Shown: positions 42,373-51,388, numbered from the stretch's first letter. The stretch: 61,698 nucleotides of DNA from Firm-04 sp045617625 (GCA_045617625.1 JAZLJA010000025.1:1-61698), one strand, 5' to 3'. A program made the numbers and translations. The notes: generated by a model not told the origin, from the letters alone.

Positions 42373-45300
42373 ATGGCTACTCAAACAGCAAAGAGCAAGC
42401 CCGCCGGTACCGCAGGAAAACCCACAGGTTTTTCCGCAGTATCAGCGTGGTTTACTCGGAATCGGTTTTATTTCCTTGCATTTTTCCTGCCGATTCTACT
42501 TCTCTATGTCGCGTATGCGTTTTTCGGCTTAACGCCCTTTGGCGAACGCTCCGTGCTTTGCCTCGACCTCAACGGTCAGTATGTTTACTACTTCGAGGCG
42601 ATTCGCGACGCATTCTGGGGCGACGGCAGTCTGCTCTATAACTGGACGCGCAACTTGTCCGGTGATTATAGCGGCATCATCGGTTACTACCTCGCAAGTC
42701 CCTTCACACTGATCGTCATGCTGCTGCCCCGCAAGATGATCCTCACCAGCCTGCTCATCATGATCCTCTGCAAGCTTGGTACGGCATCTGTCACCATGTC
42801 GATTTATCTGCAAAAATCCAAGCACGTCAAGCCCCTGCTCTCCGTGATCCTTTCCACGGGCTTCGGTATGTGTGCTTACGGTGTCATTCAGACCATTGAC
42901 CCCATGTGGCTGGATGGTCTTGTTTGTCTGCCGCTGATCGCACTTGGCGTGGAATACCTCGTGGATGACGGCAGAAAGATCAACTATATTCTTCCCCTTG
43001 CACTGATCTGTGTGGCAAACTTCTATATCGGCTTCATGTGCTGCATCTTCACCGCGTTCTATTTCTTCTTCTATGTCTGCTTTGGTTCGGACAAGATCAA
43101 GTTCAATTTCAAGGGCATTTATCCTGTGGTGCTGCGCATGGTGTTTGCAACCGCAGTTGCGATGTGTCTGGCAGCATTCATGATCCTGCCTGTTTATAAC
43201 GCACTGTCGCTTGGTAAATTTGAATTCACCACACCTGATTACAGCTTCAAAAAGCAGTTCCCTGTGCTGGAATTTTTAGCACAGTTCGGTGTCAACCAGT
43301 ATAATTCCGTCAACGTGCAGGGCAGACCTGAGGTCTACTGCGGTGTGCTTTCGTTCCTGACACTTCCGCTGTTCTTCCTCAACACCCGCATTCAGCTGCG
43401 CAAAAAGGTCGGTTACGGTTTCCTCTGTGCCGTGATGTTCTTCAGTATGTGGATCAAACCCATTGATATGCTGTGGCACGGCGGACAAATGCCGAACTGG
43501 CTGCCTTTCCGTTATTCGTTTATCGTGTCGTTCATCGTGCTGAGCATGGCGGGCATGACGCTCCGTGCGGCACGCGGCATCAAAAAGGAAGCTTTGATGG
43601 GTTCGGTGGCAGGCATCGCGGTTGTGATGCTTCTCGCCAACGGAAAGAACTATGTGGACGCCAAAAACAATGTTTATCTGGACACCGTCACATCCGTCTG
43701 GGCGACCATTCTGCTTGTGGCAGCATATGCTGTGATGCTGTTCTTCCTCAGCCGCAAGAATGCACCCAAGCATAAGGTGGCAGTCACCACAGTCTGTATG
43801 CTCGTGCTTTCGGGCGCAGAACTGACCTGGAATGCCTGCAACTCATTCAAGGATATTCACACAGAAGTCTGCTACTCCACGAAAAAGTCCTATGTGCAGT
43901 ATGTCACAACGGGCAGAGAACTGGTGGACAAGCTTCACAATGAGTTTGATACAAGCTTCTACCGTGATGAGAAAACTTACGTCCGTACCGTCAACGATAA
44001 CGGCGGCTTCGGTCTGCGCGGCATGACGCACTCCTCCTCCGTGATGAACACCAAGATTTTGAAATTCATCGAAGCAATGGGTTATTCCTGCCGCAGCTAT
44101 TATTCCAGATATGACGGCAACACCCCGCTCGCCGATTCGCTGCTCGGTATCAAATATGTGCTGGACAAGGGCGACGACAATACCAACCTGAACCCCACCT
44201 ATGAATACAAATTCTCGCAGACCTGCAAAACGCAGAACGAGGATGATATGGAAGTCAAGGTCTATCAGAACCCGAATGCACTTTCGATGGGCTATATGGT
44301 TGACAAGAGCATCGACAAAATCGACTATTTCGGAAACGATAACCCGTTCAACAGCCAGAATCTGCTGCTCAGCACGATTTCGGGCAACACCAAATTCACA
44401 CCCGAGAACCAGTTTGAATCGTGGCACGAATACTACTATCCGATTCCGCTGACGCATGAGCTTCGTCTGAATGAAGTTCACAGCGAGCCTTACGGCATCC
44501 AGACCAACTATCGCGCTGACGCAAACGCTGTTGACCCCACCATCGACATTTTCTTCGAGGCACAGTCCTCTGACCCGATCTACATTTTCTTCAAAACGGA
44601 AAATGAGAGCAAGGTCAACCTGTGGATGGCAGACCAGTGGAATGAAGATGAACCCACCTGCAAAAATGTGGACGGCACAGACGCTAAATTCATGGGTTCT
44701 TACTTCGAGACTGACAATTATCACATTTTGCTGCTCGGTTCTTACGAAAAAGGTCAGAAACTCCAGCTTCGTATGACATTGCTCACCGACGGCAACGGCA
44801 AGGAAAAATACACGATCGTCAAGAACTTCTTCTTCTATCACTTCGATCAGGCAATGTTCCAGGAAGACATCAACTCGCTGAAAGACCAGCAGTGGCAGCT
44901 CACGAGAGCGGGCGGCAGAGTGCTGGAGGGCAACATCACCGCAGAAGAAAACCAGATCATGCTGACCTCTGTGCCGTATGAGCCGGGCTGGACTGTCTGG
45001 GTGGATGGTCAGAAGGTGGAACATAAGGAAATGTTCAAGGCGATGATCGGTGTTGATCTGACACCGGGCACGCACACCGTCAAGATGAAATTCACGCCAA
45101 AGGGTCTGTCACTTGGTATTTTCCTGTTTATCATCGGTATTCTTGGATTGGCTGTATTCTGGATCTATGACAGCAAGAATAATGAGATGCTCGCGCTGAT
45201 TCGTGCAAATCGGGCAAAGGGTATTTATGAGCTGCCTTATGAGGAGGAGCCCGAGCCGGAAAAACAGGAAAAGAAACGCTTCAAGATCAGTTTCGGTGAC

Positions 45301-45447
45301 GACGATGATGACGAAAAGCCGGCAAAATCTTCGGCAAGCGTCAGTTCCGTCGCGGATGAGATCCGCAAACTGAAAGGTCTGTGCGATGAGGGCGTCATCA
45401 CACAGGAGGAATTTGAGGAGCAGAAGAAAAAACTGCTGAACCGATAA
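42373..45447 (+). CDS. YfhO-family polytopic membrane protein with C-terminal SHOCT domain
   Basis: 1024 residues. The N-terminal half has about 13 TM segments with the YfhO/GT-C-like first loop LNGQYVYYFEAIRDAF and TRNLSGDYSGIIGYYLASP. A large extracytoplasmic beta domain (about 480-890) contains the typical SVPYEPGWTVWVDGQKV. A final TM (about 915-935) is followed by a charged linker and a SHOCT module IRKLKGLCDEGVITQEEFEEQKKKLL at 993-1023. YfhO proteins are linked to envelope glycopolymer glycosylation in Firmicutes. SHOCT domains usually mediate oligomerisation. GGAGG precedes the ATG; own promoter and terminator. Confidence 0.9.
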   Translation: MATQTAKSKPAGTAGKPTGFSAVSAWFTRNRFYFLAFFLPILLLYVAYAFFGLTPFGERSVLCLDLNGQYVYYFEAIRDAFWGDGSLLYNWTRNLSGDYSGIIGYYLASPFTLIVMLLPRKMILTSLLIMILCKLGTASVTMSIYLQKSKHVKPLLSVILSTGFGMCAYGVIQTIDPMWLDGLVCLPLIALGVEYLVDDGRKINYILPLALICVANFYIGFMCCIFTAFYFFFYVCFGSDKIKFNFKGIYPVVLRMVFATAVAMCLAAFMILPVYNALSLGKFEFTTPDYSFKKQFPVLEFLAQFGVNQYNSVNVQGRPEVYCGVLSFLTLPLFFLNTRIQLRKKVGYGFLCAVMFFSMWIKPIDMLWHGGQMPNWLPFRYSFIVSFIVLSMAGMTLRAARGIKKEALMGSVAGIAVVMLLANGKNYVDAKNNVYLDTVTSVWATILLVAAYAVMLFFLSRKNAPKHKVAVTTVCMLVLSGAELTWNACNSFKDIHTEVCYSTKKSYVQYVTTGRELVDKLHNEFDTSFYRDEKTYVRTVNDNGGFGLRGMTHSSSVMNTKILKFIEAMGYSCRSYYSRYDGNTPLADSLLGIKYVLDKGDDNTNLNPTYEYKFSQTCKTQNEDDMEVKVYQNPNALSMGYMVDKSIDKIDYFGNDNPFNSQNLLLSTISGNTKFTPENQFESWHEYYYPIPLTHELRLNEVHSEPYGIQTNYRADANAVDPTIDIFFEAQSSDPIYIFFKTENESKVNLWMADQWNEDEPTCKNVDGTDAKFMGSYFETDNYHILLLGSYEKGQKLQLRMTLLTDGNGKEKYTIVKNFFFYHFDQAMFQEDINSLKDQQWQLTRAGGRVLEGNITAEENQIMLTSVPYEPGWTVWVDGQKVEHKEMFKAMIGVDLTPGTHTVKMKFTPKGLSLGIFLFIIGILGLAVFWIYDSKNNEMLALIRANRAKGIYELPYEEEPEPEKQEKKRFKISFGDDDDDEKPAKSSASVSSVADEIRKLKGLCDEGVITQEEFEEQKKKLLNR

Positions 45448-45466
45448 TTTCCGCAAAACAAATGAA

Positions 45467-45510
45467 ATCCCCGCTTGCTCCGATGATTTGAGGCAGGCGG
45501 GGATTTTTTC
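45467..45510 (+). terminator. Terminator after the YfhO-like gene
   Basis: About 13-bp stem from ATCCCCGCTTGCT (45467-) to the GGCAGGCGGGGAT arm ending 45504, with two G-T pairs, then six T. Confidence 0.88.
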
Positions 45511-45662
45511 TATTTGGAACGAAAAGAAAGCCCCCGTTCACAATCCGTCTGAAAATCCGTCGGAGACACCTTTTTCTCATTTCAGTATTGCATTTTTGTT
45601 CGCCTTGTGATATAATATGAAGATGTGAAAGTATTCTTGATTCCGAAAGGACTTTGATTCAT

Positions 45663-47687
45663 ATGGCTGATAAGAATAAAAAAGAAAAGAATTTTGAGAT
45701 CCCGCGCCCCGAATTTCCGAAACGTGCCATCGTCACCGGCGGTATGCCCTATGGCAACAAGGAACTGCACTTCGGTCATGTCGGCGGAATGCTTGTGTTT
45801 GCCGATACTTATGCCCGTTTTCTGCGCGACAGAATCGGCAGTGAAAACGTCATTTTCGTCAGCGGCACCGATTGCTACGGCTCTCCCATCGCCGAGGGCT
45901 GGCGTCAGAAAGTCGCAAAGGGCGAATTTGAGGGCTCTCTCCCCGATTTCGTTCAGCGCAATCACGAAAAGCAAAAGGAAACCCTGAAAGCCTATGCCAT
46001 CTCCCCGAACCTCTTTGGTGCATCGGGTCTTGGCAGAACAAAAGAGATCCATGCAGAGGTCACGCTGAAGTTTTTGCAGTCGCTTTATGACAAGGGACAG
46101 CTCGATCAGATCTCGACCATGCAGTATTTTGACGAAAAAGCAGGCGTTTTTCTCAACGGCAGACAGGTGCTCGGCAAATGCCCCGTAGAAGGCTGTACCT
46201 CAGAAAAGGGATATGCAGACGAGTGCGATCTCGGACATCAGTATATGCCCGAAAACCTGCTCAATCCTGTCTCCACACTGACAGGTGAGACACCCACCAT
46301 GCGCCCCGTCACCAACTGGTATTTCAAGCTGCGTGACTACGAAAAGCTTTTGCAGGATTGGGTCGCGGAACTGCAAAAACGCAAGGATGTCCGTCCTGTG
46401 GTGTGGAAAACCATCTCGGAATTTTTGAAACCCCCTGTGATCTACGTCAAGCGCGAATTTGAGGAGAAGTATTTCACCCTCAAAGATTCTATGCCGCAGC
46501 ATAAATATCTGGAGGAGGCAAAAAAGCCGTCCTTCACCATCGAATTTGAAACGCTCTCCGCCTGCGACGATGCCTGCCGTATCCTCACCGAAAACGGCAT
46601 CCGTTACCGCACAGGCAAAACGCTTGTGCCGTTCCGTCTGACGGGCAATATCGAGTGGGGCGTGCCGGCACCCGTGTTTGAGCCCGGCAGCGAGGGTCTG
46701 ACGGTTTGGGTGTGGCCGGAATCGCTCTGGGCACCGATCTCGTTCACACAGGCTTATCTCGAATCCATCGGGCATGACCGCGCCGAGTGGAAAGATTACT
46801 GGTGCAGCAAGGAATCCACTGTATATCAGTTCATCGGACAGGATAATATTTACTTCTACGGCATCGCAGAGCCCGCCATGTGGATGGCACAGCAGACAGC
46901 CGCGGAAAAATCCGCCGACCCTGCCGACGGTGAACTGCAAATGCCGATCATCGTGGCAAACCACCACATTCTGTTCCTTGATAAGAAAGCGTCGAGCTCA
47001 GGGGCAGTCAAGCCGCCGATGGCTGATGACCTGCTCAATCATTATACCCCCGAACAGCTTCGTATGCACTGGATGGGGCTTGGTCTGGGACAGCGTTCTG
47101 TCAGCTTCATGCCAAAGCCTTATAATCCCGATGCCAAAGCTGATGAGCCCGATCCCGTCGTCAAGGACGGTCTGCTGCTTTCAAATGTCTATAACCGCAT
47201 GATCCGCACCGCGTTTTATACCACGCAAAAGGAATTTGACGGCATCCTGCCCGCTGTGCAGCCCGAAGAAAATGTCCTTGCGGATGCGAAAAAAGCAGTC
47301 CTTGAATATGAGCGGCATATGTCGAAATTTGCATTCCATCAGTGCACCTATGTGCTGGACAGCTATATCCGAAATGCAAGCAAATACATGGCAAAAGCAC
47401 TCAGCAATGAGGAGCGCAGCAAGGAACAGTCTGCACAGGCACTTGCCAATTTGTTCCACATGATCCGTACCGCAGGTGTGCTGCTGCATCCGATGGCACC
47501 GATCGGCACCGCGAAATTGCAGGAATACTTGCAGGTCGATGACAGAATCTGGTCGTGGGATACGATTTTCGAGCCGCTGACCTATTTTGTCGGCGAAAAC
47601 CACAAGCTGAAGTTCCTGCCGCCGCGCACCGATTTCTTCACACGCCACGAAAGCCAGTTCGCTGAGGCAGCCGAAGCAGAGGCATAA
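45663..47687 (+). CDS. metG: Methionine--tRNA ligase (class I) with atypical KMSKS loop
   Basis: 674 residues. HIGH-equivalent GKELHFGHVGG-type segment at PYGNKELHFGHVG, zinc-knuckle-like CPVEGC...CDLGHQY insert, TNWYFKLRDYEKLL and the methionine-pocket GQDNIYFYGIAEPAMW region identify MetRS. Where KMSKS is expected the protein reads FLDKKASSSGAVKPP, lacking the second lysine. An anticodon-binding helical domain follows, with no C-terminal tRNA-binding EMAP domain. The ATG at 45663 has AAAGGA 11 bases upstream; the TTG at 45654 is too close to it. It could be a divergent second MetRS rather than the housekeeping enzyme. Confidence 0.85.
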   Translation: MADKNKKEKNFEIPRPEFPKRAIVTGGMPYGNKELHFGHVGGMLVFADTYARFLRDRIGSENVIFVSGTDCYGSPIAEGWRQKVAKGEFEGSLPDFVQRNHEKQKETLKAYAISPNLFGASGLGRTKEIHAEVTLKFLQSLYDKGQLDQISTMQYFDEKAGVFLNGRQVLGKCPVEGCTSEKGYADECDLGHQYMPENLLNPVSTLTGETPTMRPVTNWYFKLRDYEKLLQDWVAELQKRKDVRPVVWKTISEFLKPPVIYVKREFEEKYFTLKDSMPQHKYLEEAKKPSFTIEFETLSACDDACRILTENGIRYRTGKTLVPFRLTGNIEWGVPAPVFEPGSEGLTVWVWPESLWAPISFTQAYLESIGHDRAEWKDYWCSKESTVYQFIGQDNIYFYGIAEPAMWMAQQTAAEKSADPADGELQMPIIVANHHILFLDKKASSSGAVKPPMADDLLNHYTPEQLRMHWMGLGLGQRSVSFMPKPYNPDAKADEPDPVVKDGLLLSNVYNRMIRTAFYTTQKEFDGILPAVQPEENVLADAKKAVLEYERHMSKFAFHQCTYVLDSYIRNASKYMAKALSNEERSKEQSAQALANLFHMIRTAGVLLHPMAPIGTAKLQEYLQVDDRIWSWDTIFEPLTYFVGENHKLKFLPPRTDFFTRHESQFAEAAEAEA

Positions 47688-47712
47688 ATCCAAAAAAAAA
47701 TAAATAAAAAAT

Positions 47713-47743
47713 CCGTATCTCCTCAAAAAATGAGGAGATACGG
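47713..47743 (-). terminator. Terminator of tRNA-Arg
   Basis: 12-bp stem CCGTATCTCCTC/GAGGAGATACGG (47713-47724/47732-47743), 7-base loop, followed on the minus strand by ATTTTTTATTTA. Confidence 0.9.
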
Positions 47744-47760
47744 ACAATGTGATTTTTGAA

Positions 47761-47834
47761 TGCGCCCGATGCGATTCGAACGCACGGCCTTCAGAGTCGG
47801 AGTCTGACGCTCTATCCAGCTGAGCTACAGGCGC
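47761..47834 (-). tRNA. tRNA-Arg (anticodon CCG)
   Basis: 74-nt cloverleaf on the minus strand. Acceptor GCGCCTG/CGGGCGC with discriminator A; D arm GCTCAGCTGGATAGAGC; anticodon stem TCAGA/TCTGA with loop CTCCGAC, giving CCG (reads CGG, Arg); T arm GTGCG-TTCGAAT-CGCAT. CCA is not encoded. Own promoter and terminator. Confidence 0.96.
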
Positions 47835-47861
47835 AAATTGACGTACAAAGCGTACCATAAT

Positions 47862-47890
47862 ATTATAGCAGAAAAAAAGATAGAATGCAA
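47862..47890 (-). promoter_or_regulatory. tRNA-Arg promoter
   Basis: Minus strand: TTGCAT (47885-47890), 17-base spacer, TATAAT (47862-47867), TG extended -10. Confidence 0.85.
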
Positions 47891-47957
47891 GTATTTTTCA
47901 AAATTTTTTTGGAATTCGAGAAGCCTTCCCATTGACAACAGGAAAGGATTTGAAGTG

Positions 47958-48560
47958 ATGCGCGAACAGAAAGCGAGCAGAAACGTTCCAAGGGCGATTT
48001 ACATGGTCGTCATGCGCACTGACACCATACCTGCAAAAGCAATCCGTATGGCGACTCGTGTGCCGTATTCACATGTGTCGCTGTCTCCCGATGCGTCGTT
48101 GAAGCAGATGTTCAGTTTTTGCAGGAGTTACTCGAGAATCCCGCTGCCTGCCACATTCAACGAGGAGTTGATCGGGCAGGGCACGCTGGGGCATTTCGAG
48201 GAAATTCCCTGTGAGATTTACAAAATACCGGTTACCGAAGAAAAATATCAGCGTTTTTTGATGCTGATTGACCATTTTCAAGCTTGCCGCAGACAGTATT
48301 CGTACAGCCTGATGGGGTTGGTGTGGGTTCGCCTGCAAATTGAAAAAGAGCTGCGAAATAAGTTTGTCTGTTCGCAGTTTGTTGCGTATATGCTGGAAGA
48401 ATGCGGCGTTTCGCTCGAAAAGGCGGCAAGTTTATATTCGCCCGATGACCTCCGATTTCTCCCGCAGGCAGAGCTTGTGTACCGCGGAGAGCTGAATCGG
48501 TATTATCATGAGCAGACAAGTTTGTATGAGGTGTATCAGGCAGTCAGCCCCGTGATCTGA
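47958..48560 (+). CDS. YiiX/YebB-like NlpC/P60-superfamily cysteine hydrolase
   Basis: 200 residues with the permuted papain-like arrangement: His39 in PYSHVSLSPD comes first and Cys138 in NKFVCSQFVAYMLEECG later, as in YiiX-type proteins. There is no signal peptide or TM, so it probably acts in the cytosol or at the membrane. Family members are thought to cut amide or ester bonds in lipids or peptides; substrate unknown. AAAGGA precedes the ATG at 47958. Its 3' end overlaps the convergent small gene at 48536 by 25 bases. Confidence 0.8.
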   Translation: MREQKASRNVPRAIYMVVMRTDTIPAKAIRMATRVPYSHVSLSPDASLKQMFSFCRSYSRIPLPATFNEELIGQGTLGHFEEIPCEIYKIPVTEEKYQRFLMLIDHFQACRRQYSYSLMGLVWVRLQIEKELRNKFVCSQFVAYMLEECGVSLEKAASLYSPDDLRFLPQAELVYRGELNRYYHEQTSLYEVYQAVSPVI

Positions 48561-48874
48561 TGTGCGGCGACGGAAAAGATCCGCCAAAGCCATTTGAATT
48601 CGCAGGGCGGCAGGATCCATGCCGACTGTGAGATGTTTTGAACCCATGAAAAATCAAGTAAAAACGTCCATTCGCCACCGCCAAGTGCGATGGAATAGGG
48701 TGAATTGACATCTGTTTGCGTGACAGATGCCATCACGGGCTTTCCGCCATAGAGAACTTGTCTGGTTGTTCGGGCGGCGTGAAGAAGTCCGTACAACATG
48801 GAAATACAAGCCAGATAAGTCAGAACCGCATAGAAAATAGCGGTTCTTTTTTTGTGCATTTTCGTCGATTTCAT
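48536..48874 (-). CDS. Small membrane protein coupled to spoIIP, function unknown
   Basis: 112 residues. Basic start, one TM helix (about 11-33, FYAVLTYLACISMLYGLL), then about 75 residues predicted outside, including GGGEWTFLLDFSWVQN and a Trp-rich stretch. No family recognised. AAAGGAG precedes its ATG, which overlaps the spoIIP stop (ATGA), so the two are cotranslated. That suggests a sporulation or engulfment link by context only. The 3' end overlaps the convergent hydrolase gene. Confidence 0.65.
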   Translation of the reverse strand: MKSTKMHKKRTAIFYAVLTYLACISMLYGLLHAARTTRQVLYGGKPVMASVTQTDVNSPYSIALGGGEWTFLLDFSWVQNISQSAWILPPCEFKWLWRIFSVAAHQITGLTA

Positions 48875-50031
48875 GATTGCTCCTTTGCTTGCTGCGATGC
48901 CAGTTCCCGAATGGTTTGCGCAAGTGCGCTGCCGAAAAGCTCCCCTGCATAGCGTACTTCTTCCAGCGTGTTGCCCTGAGAGCCGAATTCCACAAGCAGG
49001 CTGCCGTTGGTCAGATCCTGATTGTATTTGCGGTAATCGAACAGCACAGGGCGGGTGAAGCCCTGATACATTTTCTCTGCGGATTGCTGTAAATAGCTAG
49101 CAAAATGGAAGTTTTCACGATAATTCGGCAGATTCATCGTGCCGTTGTCGCAGCCTGAGATAAGCATAATTTGGGCAGATTTTTTGCCGTTAATCGTGCA
49201 AATCGGCGCGTATATTGTCGAATTTGTGGAGATCGCGTCGCGGTGAACGTCAAGTGCAATGCAAATGGACGGATACTTTTCTAAAATTGATTTAACAGTT
49301 TTTGCACTCCGCGAATAGCTGTTATTCCATACAGGAAAATCGTGGATCTCGCACGCGTGAATGACACCGATTCCAGAATCTGCAAGCTTTTTCGCAATCG
49401 CGTCACCAACCATCACCATATTTTTATCGGGTTCTGTGGTACGAAAGTTAAATGATGCGTCATAATTTGATTGCTCATCAAAAAGAAAACTTTCCGTGGT
49501 GTGCGTGTGATAGATCAGTACCATCGGTGTGCCGTCGAGTTTGAGCGGCAAATCAGGTAAAATCCGCGATTCTGTGAGCAAATCACTATTGTTCCAAAAT
49601 GTGCAGTTCCGCACCTGTCCGCATTGGTCGAGATTCAAAATCTGCGTACCTGCTTGTGTTCCGTAGTGCTTTTCAACAATTTTACCGTCATTCCCATTTT
49701 GACTGTAGGAATATAGCTTGGATTGCCACATGGCTTTTGAATCATCAGACTCCCATGAAATCAACGAAGCTTCTGCATTTTTTGACACATATGTGTTCTG
49801 ATCAGGCGATATTCCGATGCCCTCTGCCATGTTGCATCCGATTTTTTCCTCAATACATCCTGCTGATTTTAACGTAACTGCATCATTTTCAGATGTACGT
49901 ACATCTTCTCCGATTTCCATACCCTGCAAAATTGGGATGACATCGGCGGCGAGTTTGACAAGAATCACCGCTCCGAGACAGATCGCCGCTTTTCCTGCGG
50001 AGCGTCTGCCTTTTCGCATTCGCATGACCAT
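48871..50031 (-). CDS. spoIIP: Stage II sporulation protein P
   Basis: 386 residues. N-terminal TM anchor (about 15-35), then the SpoIIP amidase/endopeptidase domain with VLIYHTHTTESF, ALDVHRDAIS and LLVEFGSQGNTLEEV, all diagnostic. It degrades peptidoglycan during engulfment of the forespore. AGGGAGG before the ATG at 50031 fixes the start; the frame runs to 50316 without support and into the divergent gene. The usual neighbour gpr is not adjacent. Implies a spore-forming lineage. Confidence 0.94.
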   Translation of the reverse strand: MVMRMRKGRRSAGKAAICLGAVILVKLAADVIPILQGMEIGEDVRTSENDAVTLKSAGCIEEKIGCNMAEGIGISPDQNTYVSKNAEASLISWESDDSKAMWQSKLYSYSQNGNDGKIVEKHYGTQAGTQILNLDQCGQVRNCTFWNNSDLLTESRILPDLPLKLDGTPMVLIYHTHTTESFLFDEQSNYDASFNFRTTEPDKNMVMVGDAIAKKLADSGIGVIHACEIHDFPVWNNSYSRSAKTVKSILEKYPSICIALDVHRDAISTNSTIYAPICTINGKKSAQIMLISGCDNGTMNLPNYRENFHFASYLQQSAEKMYQGFTRPVLFDYRKYNQDLTNGSLLVEFGSQGNTLEEVRYAGELFGSALAQTIRELASQQAKEQS

Positions 50032-50178
50032 ATTTTCCTCCCTTTCACCGCAAGATACTTCTAATTTCAGTTCGCGGGCTGCTGATACACCATATGCGAT
50101 GGACTCGGAAAATATGTAATCATGGACAGCCCATAGTGCATAGGATATCAGGAAGCGAGAGCAAGGGAGGGATTCGGG

Positions 50179-51093
50179 ATGCCGTATAGACGAAAAACAC
50201 AGAAAATTCGTGATAATATTCATTCGATCATCCGGCGTGCGGCTTATATTGTGATTTTGCAGCTGGTGCTTGGTCTGAGTGCCTGTGCATCTCTGAAGTC
50301 GGATCACAAACCGCAAAAAGAATCAAAACCGACAATATCAAACGAAACTACTGCAAGAATTGTAATTATCATGTATCACAGTGTTCGCAAGGGTGTTGAG
50401 TCGGATTATGCAGTCACACCTGACACGCTCCGTGCAGACTTCATGTATCTGCGAGAAAATCACTATTCTGTTGTGTCTGCGGAGGATATGCTGAAATTTG
50501 TATATGACAGTATTCCGTTGCCGAAAAATCCTGTATATCTGACATTTGATGACGGATTCTATAATAATCTTGCCTATGTTCTTCCGCTGCTGGAGGAATT
50601 TGACTTCTGTGCGACGGTCAACATTGTCGGCGAATTCACCGAGCAGCTCGCCCCTGCGGACAGCCATGTGCCTGCGTATTCGTATCTCACCGTGGAAGAC
50701 TGTGCCGCGCTGCTGGCAAGCGGTCGGGTGACGCTCGGCAATCACACAACGCATTTTCATCACCGTGAAACGCGCAGCGGATGCAGCATTTTGTGCGGAG
50801 AGGACGAGGCGAGATATCACGCACTGCTCTATTCGGATTTGTCGTATCTACAGGATTTTCTTGCATCAAAACTGAATTGCACACCATTCGTTTTTGCCTA
50901 TCCTTACGGCTTTGAATGTCCTGAAAGTTTTCCCGTTTTGAAAGACCTCGGCTTTCTCATCACTTTGTCATGCTGCGAACATCCGAATATTCTCAGGCAG
51001 GGTGCGCCCGATTGTCTGTTCGGTCTCGGGCGATATAACCGTGCGGGAAATCAAAGCAGCGAGACGTTTTTTCATCGCATCGAATCGGATTAA
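50179..51093 (+). CDS. Polysaccharide deacetylase (NodB domain) lipoprotein or membrane protein
   Basis: 304 residues. Basic N-terminus, hydrophobic segment about 22-38 ending in LSAC, a plausible lipobox (Cys37). The NodB domain starts IVIIMYHSVRKG, with metal and catalytic residues in YLTFDDGFYNN and GNHTTHFHH, and the AYPYGFE motif later. It should remove acetyl groups from peptidoglycan or another surface glycan. AGGGAGGG precedes the ATG. Divergent from spoIIP with about 150 bases between. Confidence 0.92.
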   Translation: MPYRRKTQKIRDNIHSIIRRAAYIVILQLVLGLSACASLKSDHKPQKESKPTISNETTARIVIIMYHSVRKGVESDYAVTPDTLRADFMYLRENHYSVVSAEDMLKFVYDSIPLPKNPVYLTFDDGFYNNLAYVLPLLEEFDFCATVNIVGEFTEQLAPADSHVPAYSYLTVEDCAALLASGRVTLGNHTTHFHHRETRSGCSILCGEDEARYHALLYSDLSYLQDFLASKLNCTPFVFAYPYGFECPESFPVLKDLGFLITLSCCEHPNILRQGAPDCLFGLGRYNRAGNQSSETFFHRIESD

Positions 51094-51106
51094 TCGTTAA
51101 ATCCTA

Positions 51107-51135
51107 TTGCAATCGGGGGCGGAATGTGATATAAT
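51107..51135 (+). promoter_or_regulatory. Plus-strand promoter opposing the candidate ncRNA
   Basis: TTGCAA (51107-51112), 17-base spacer, TATAAT (51130-51135). It reads through the antisense of the candidate RNA toward the AraC gene 400 bases away. Confidence 0.65.
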
Positions 51136-51146
51136 ATTCACATAAA

Positions 51147-51353
51147 AAGAAAAATCACCACCCGTCACAGGCAGTGATTTTCATAAAACGTGAATGTGTA
51201 CCGGCACTCACGTTTCGGAAATGCAGCAAATACGTCACATTCAAAAAGAGAGGGCTTTTTGGAATCAGCAAGCAGAGGGGGCCGCTTTGGTGACTTTTTT
51301 CTGCATATTTGTAATATTCCTGCAGCCTCGGGATGTGCGTTTCCCTTGACTAC
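51147..51353 (-). ncRNA. Candidate structured non-coding RNA (about 205 nt), unassigned
   Basis: Minus-strand unit with its own promoter and terminator and no convincing reading frame. Distant complementary blocks can form an interrupted rod: GGC/GCC, GGAA/TTCC, ATGCAG/CTGCAT and GTCAC/GTGAC, nested in order around a hairpin CAAAAAG/CTTTTTG. Such a long hairpin with internal loops recalls 6S RNA, but no conserved 6S sequence was recognised. An alternative local hairpin AAACGTGA/TCACGTTT competes with part of the rod. Confidence 0.5.
51151..51181 (-). terminator. Terminator of the candidate ncRNA
   Basis: AAAATCAC / GTGATTTT arms at 51151-51158 and 51174-51181, followed on the minus strand by TTTTTCTTTTT. 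Confidence 0.75.
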
Positions 51354-51359
51354 ACTTGC

Positions 51360-51388
51360 ATTATAGCATAACAACTTTGAAATTGCAA
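51360..51388 (-). promoter_or_regulatory. Promoter of the candidate ncRNA
   Basis: Minus strand: TTGCAA (51383-51388), 17-base spacer, TATAAT (51360-51365), TG extended -10. Predicted start near 51353. Confidence 0.78.
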
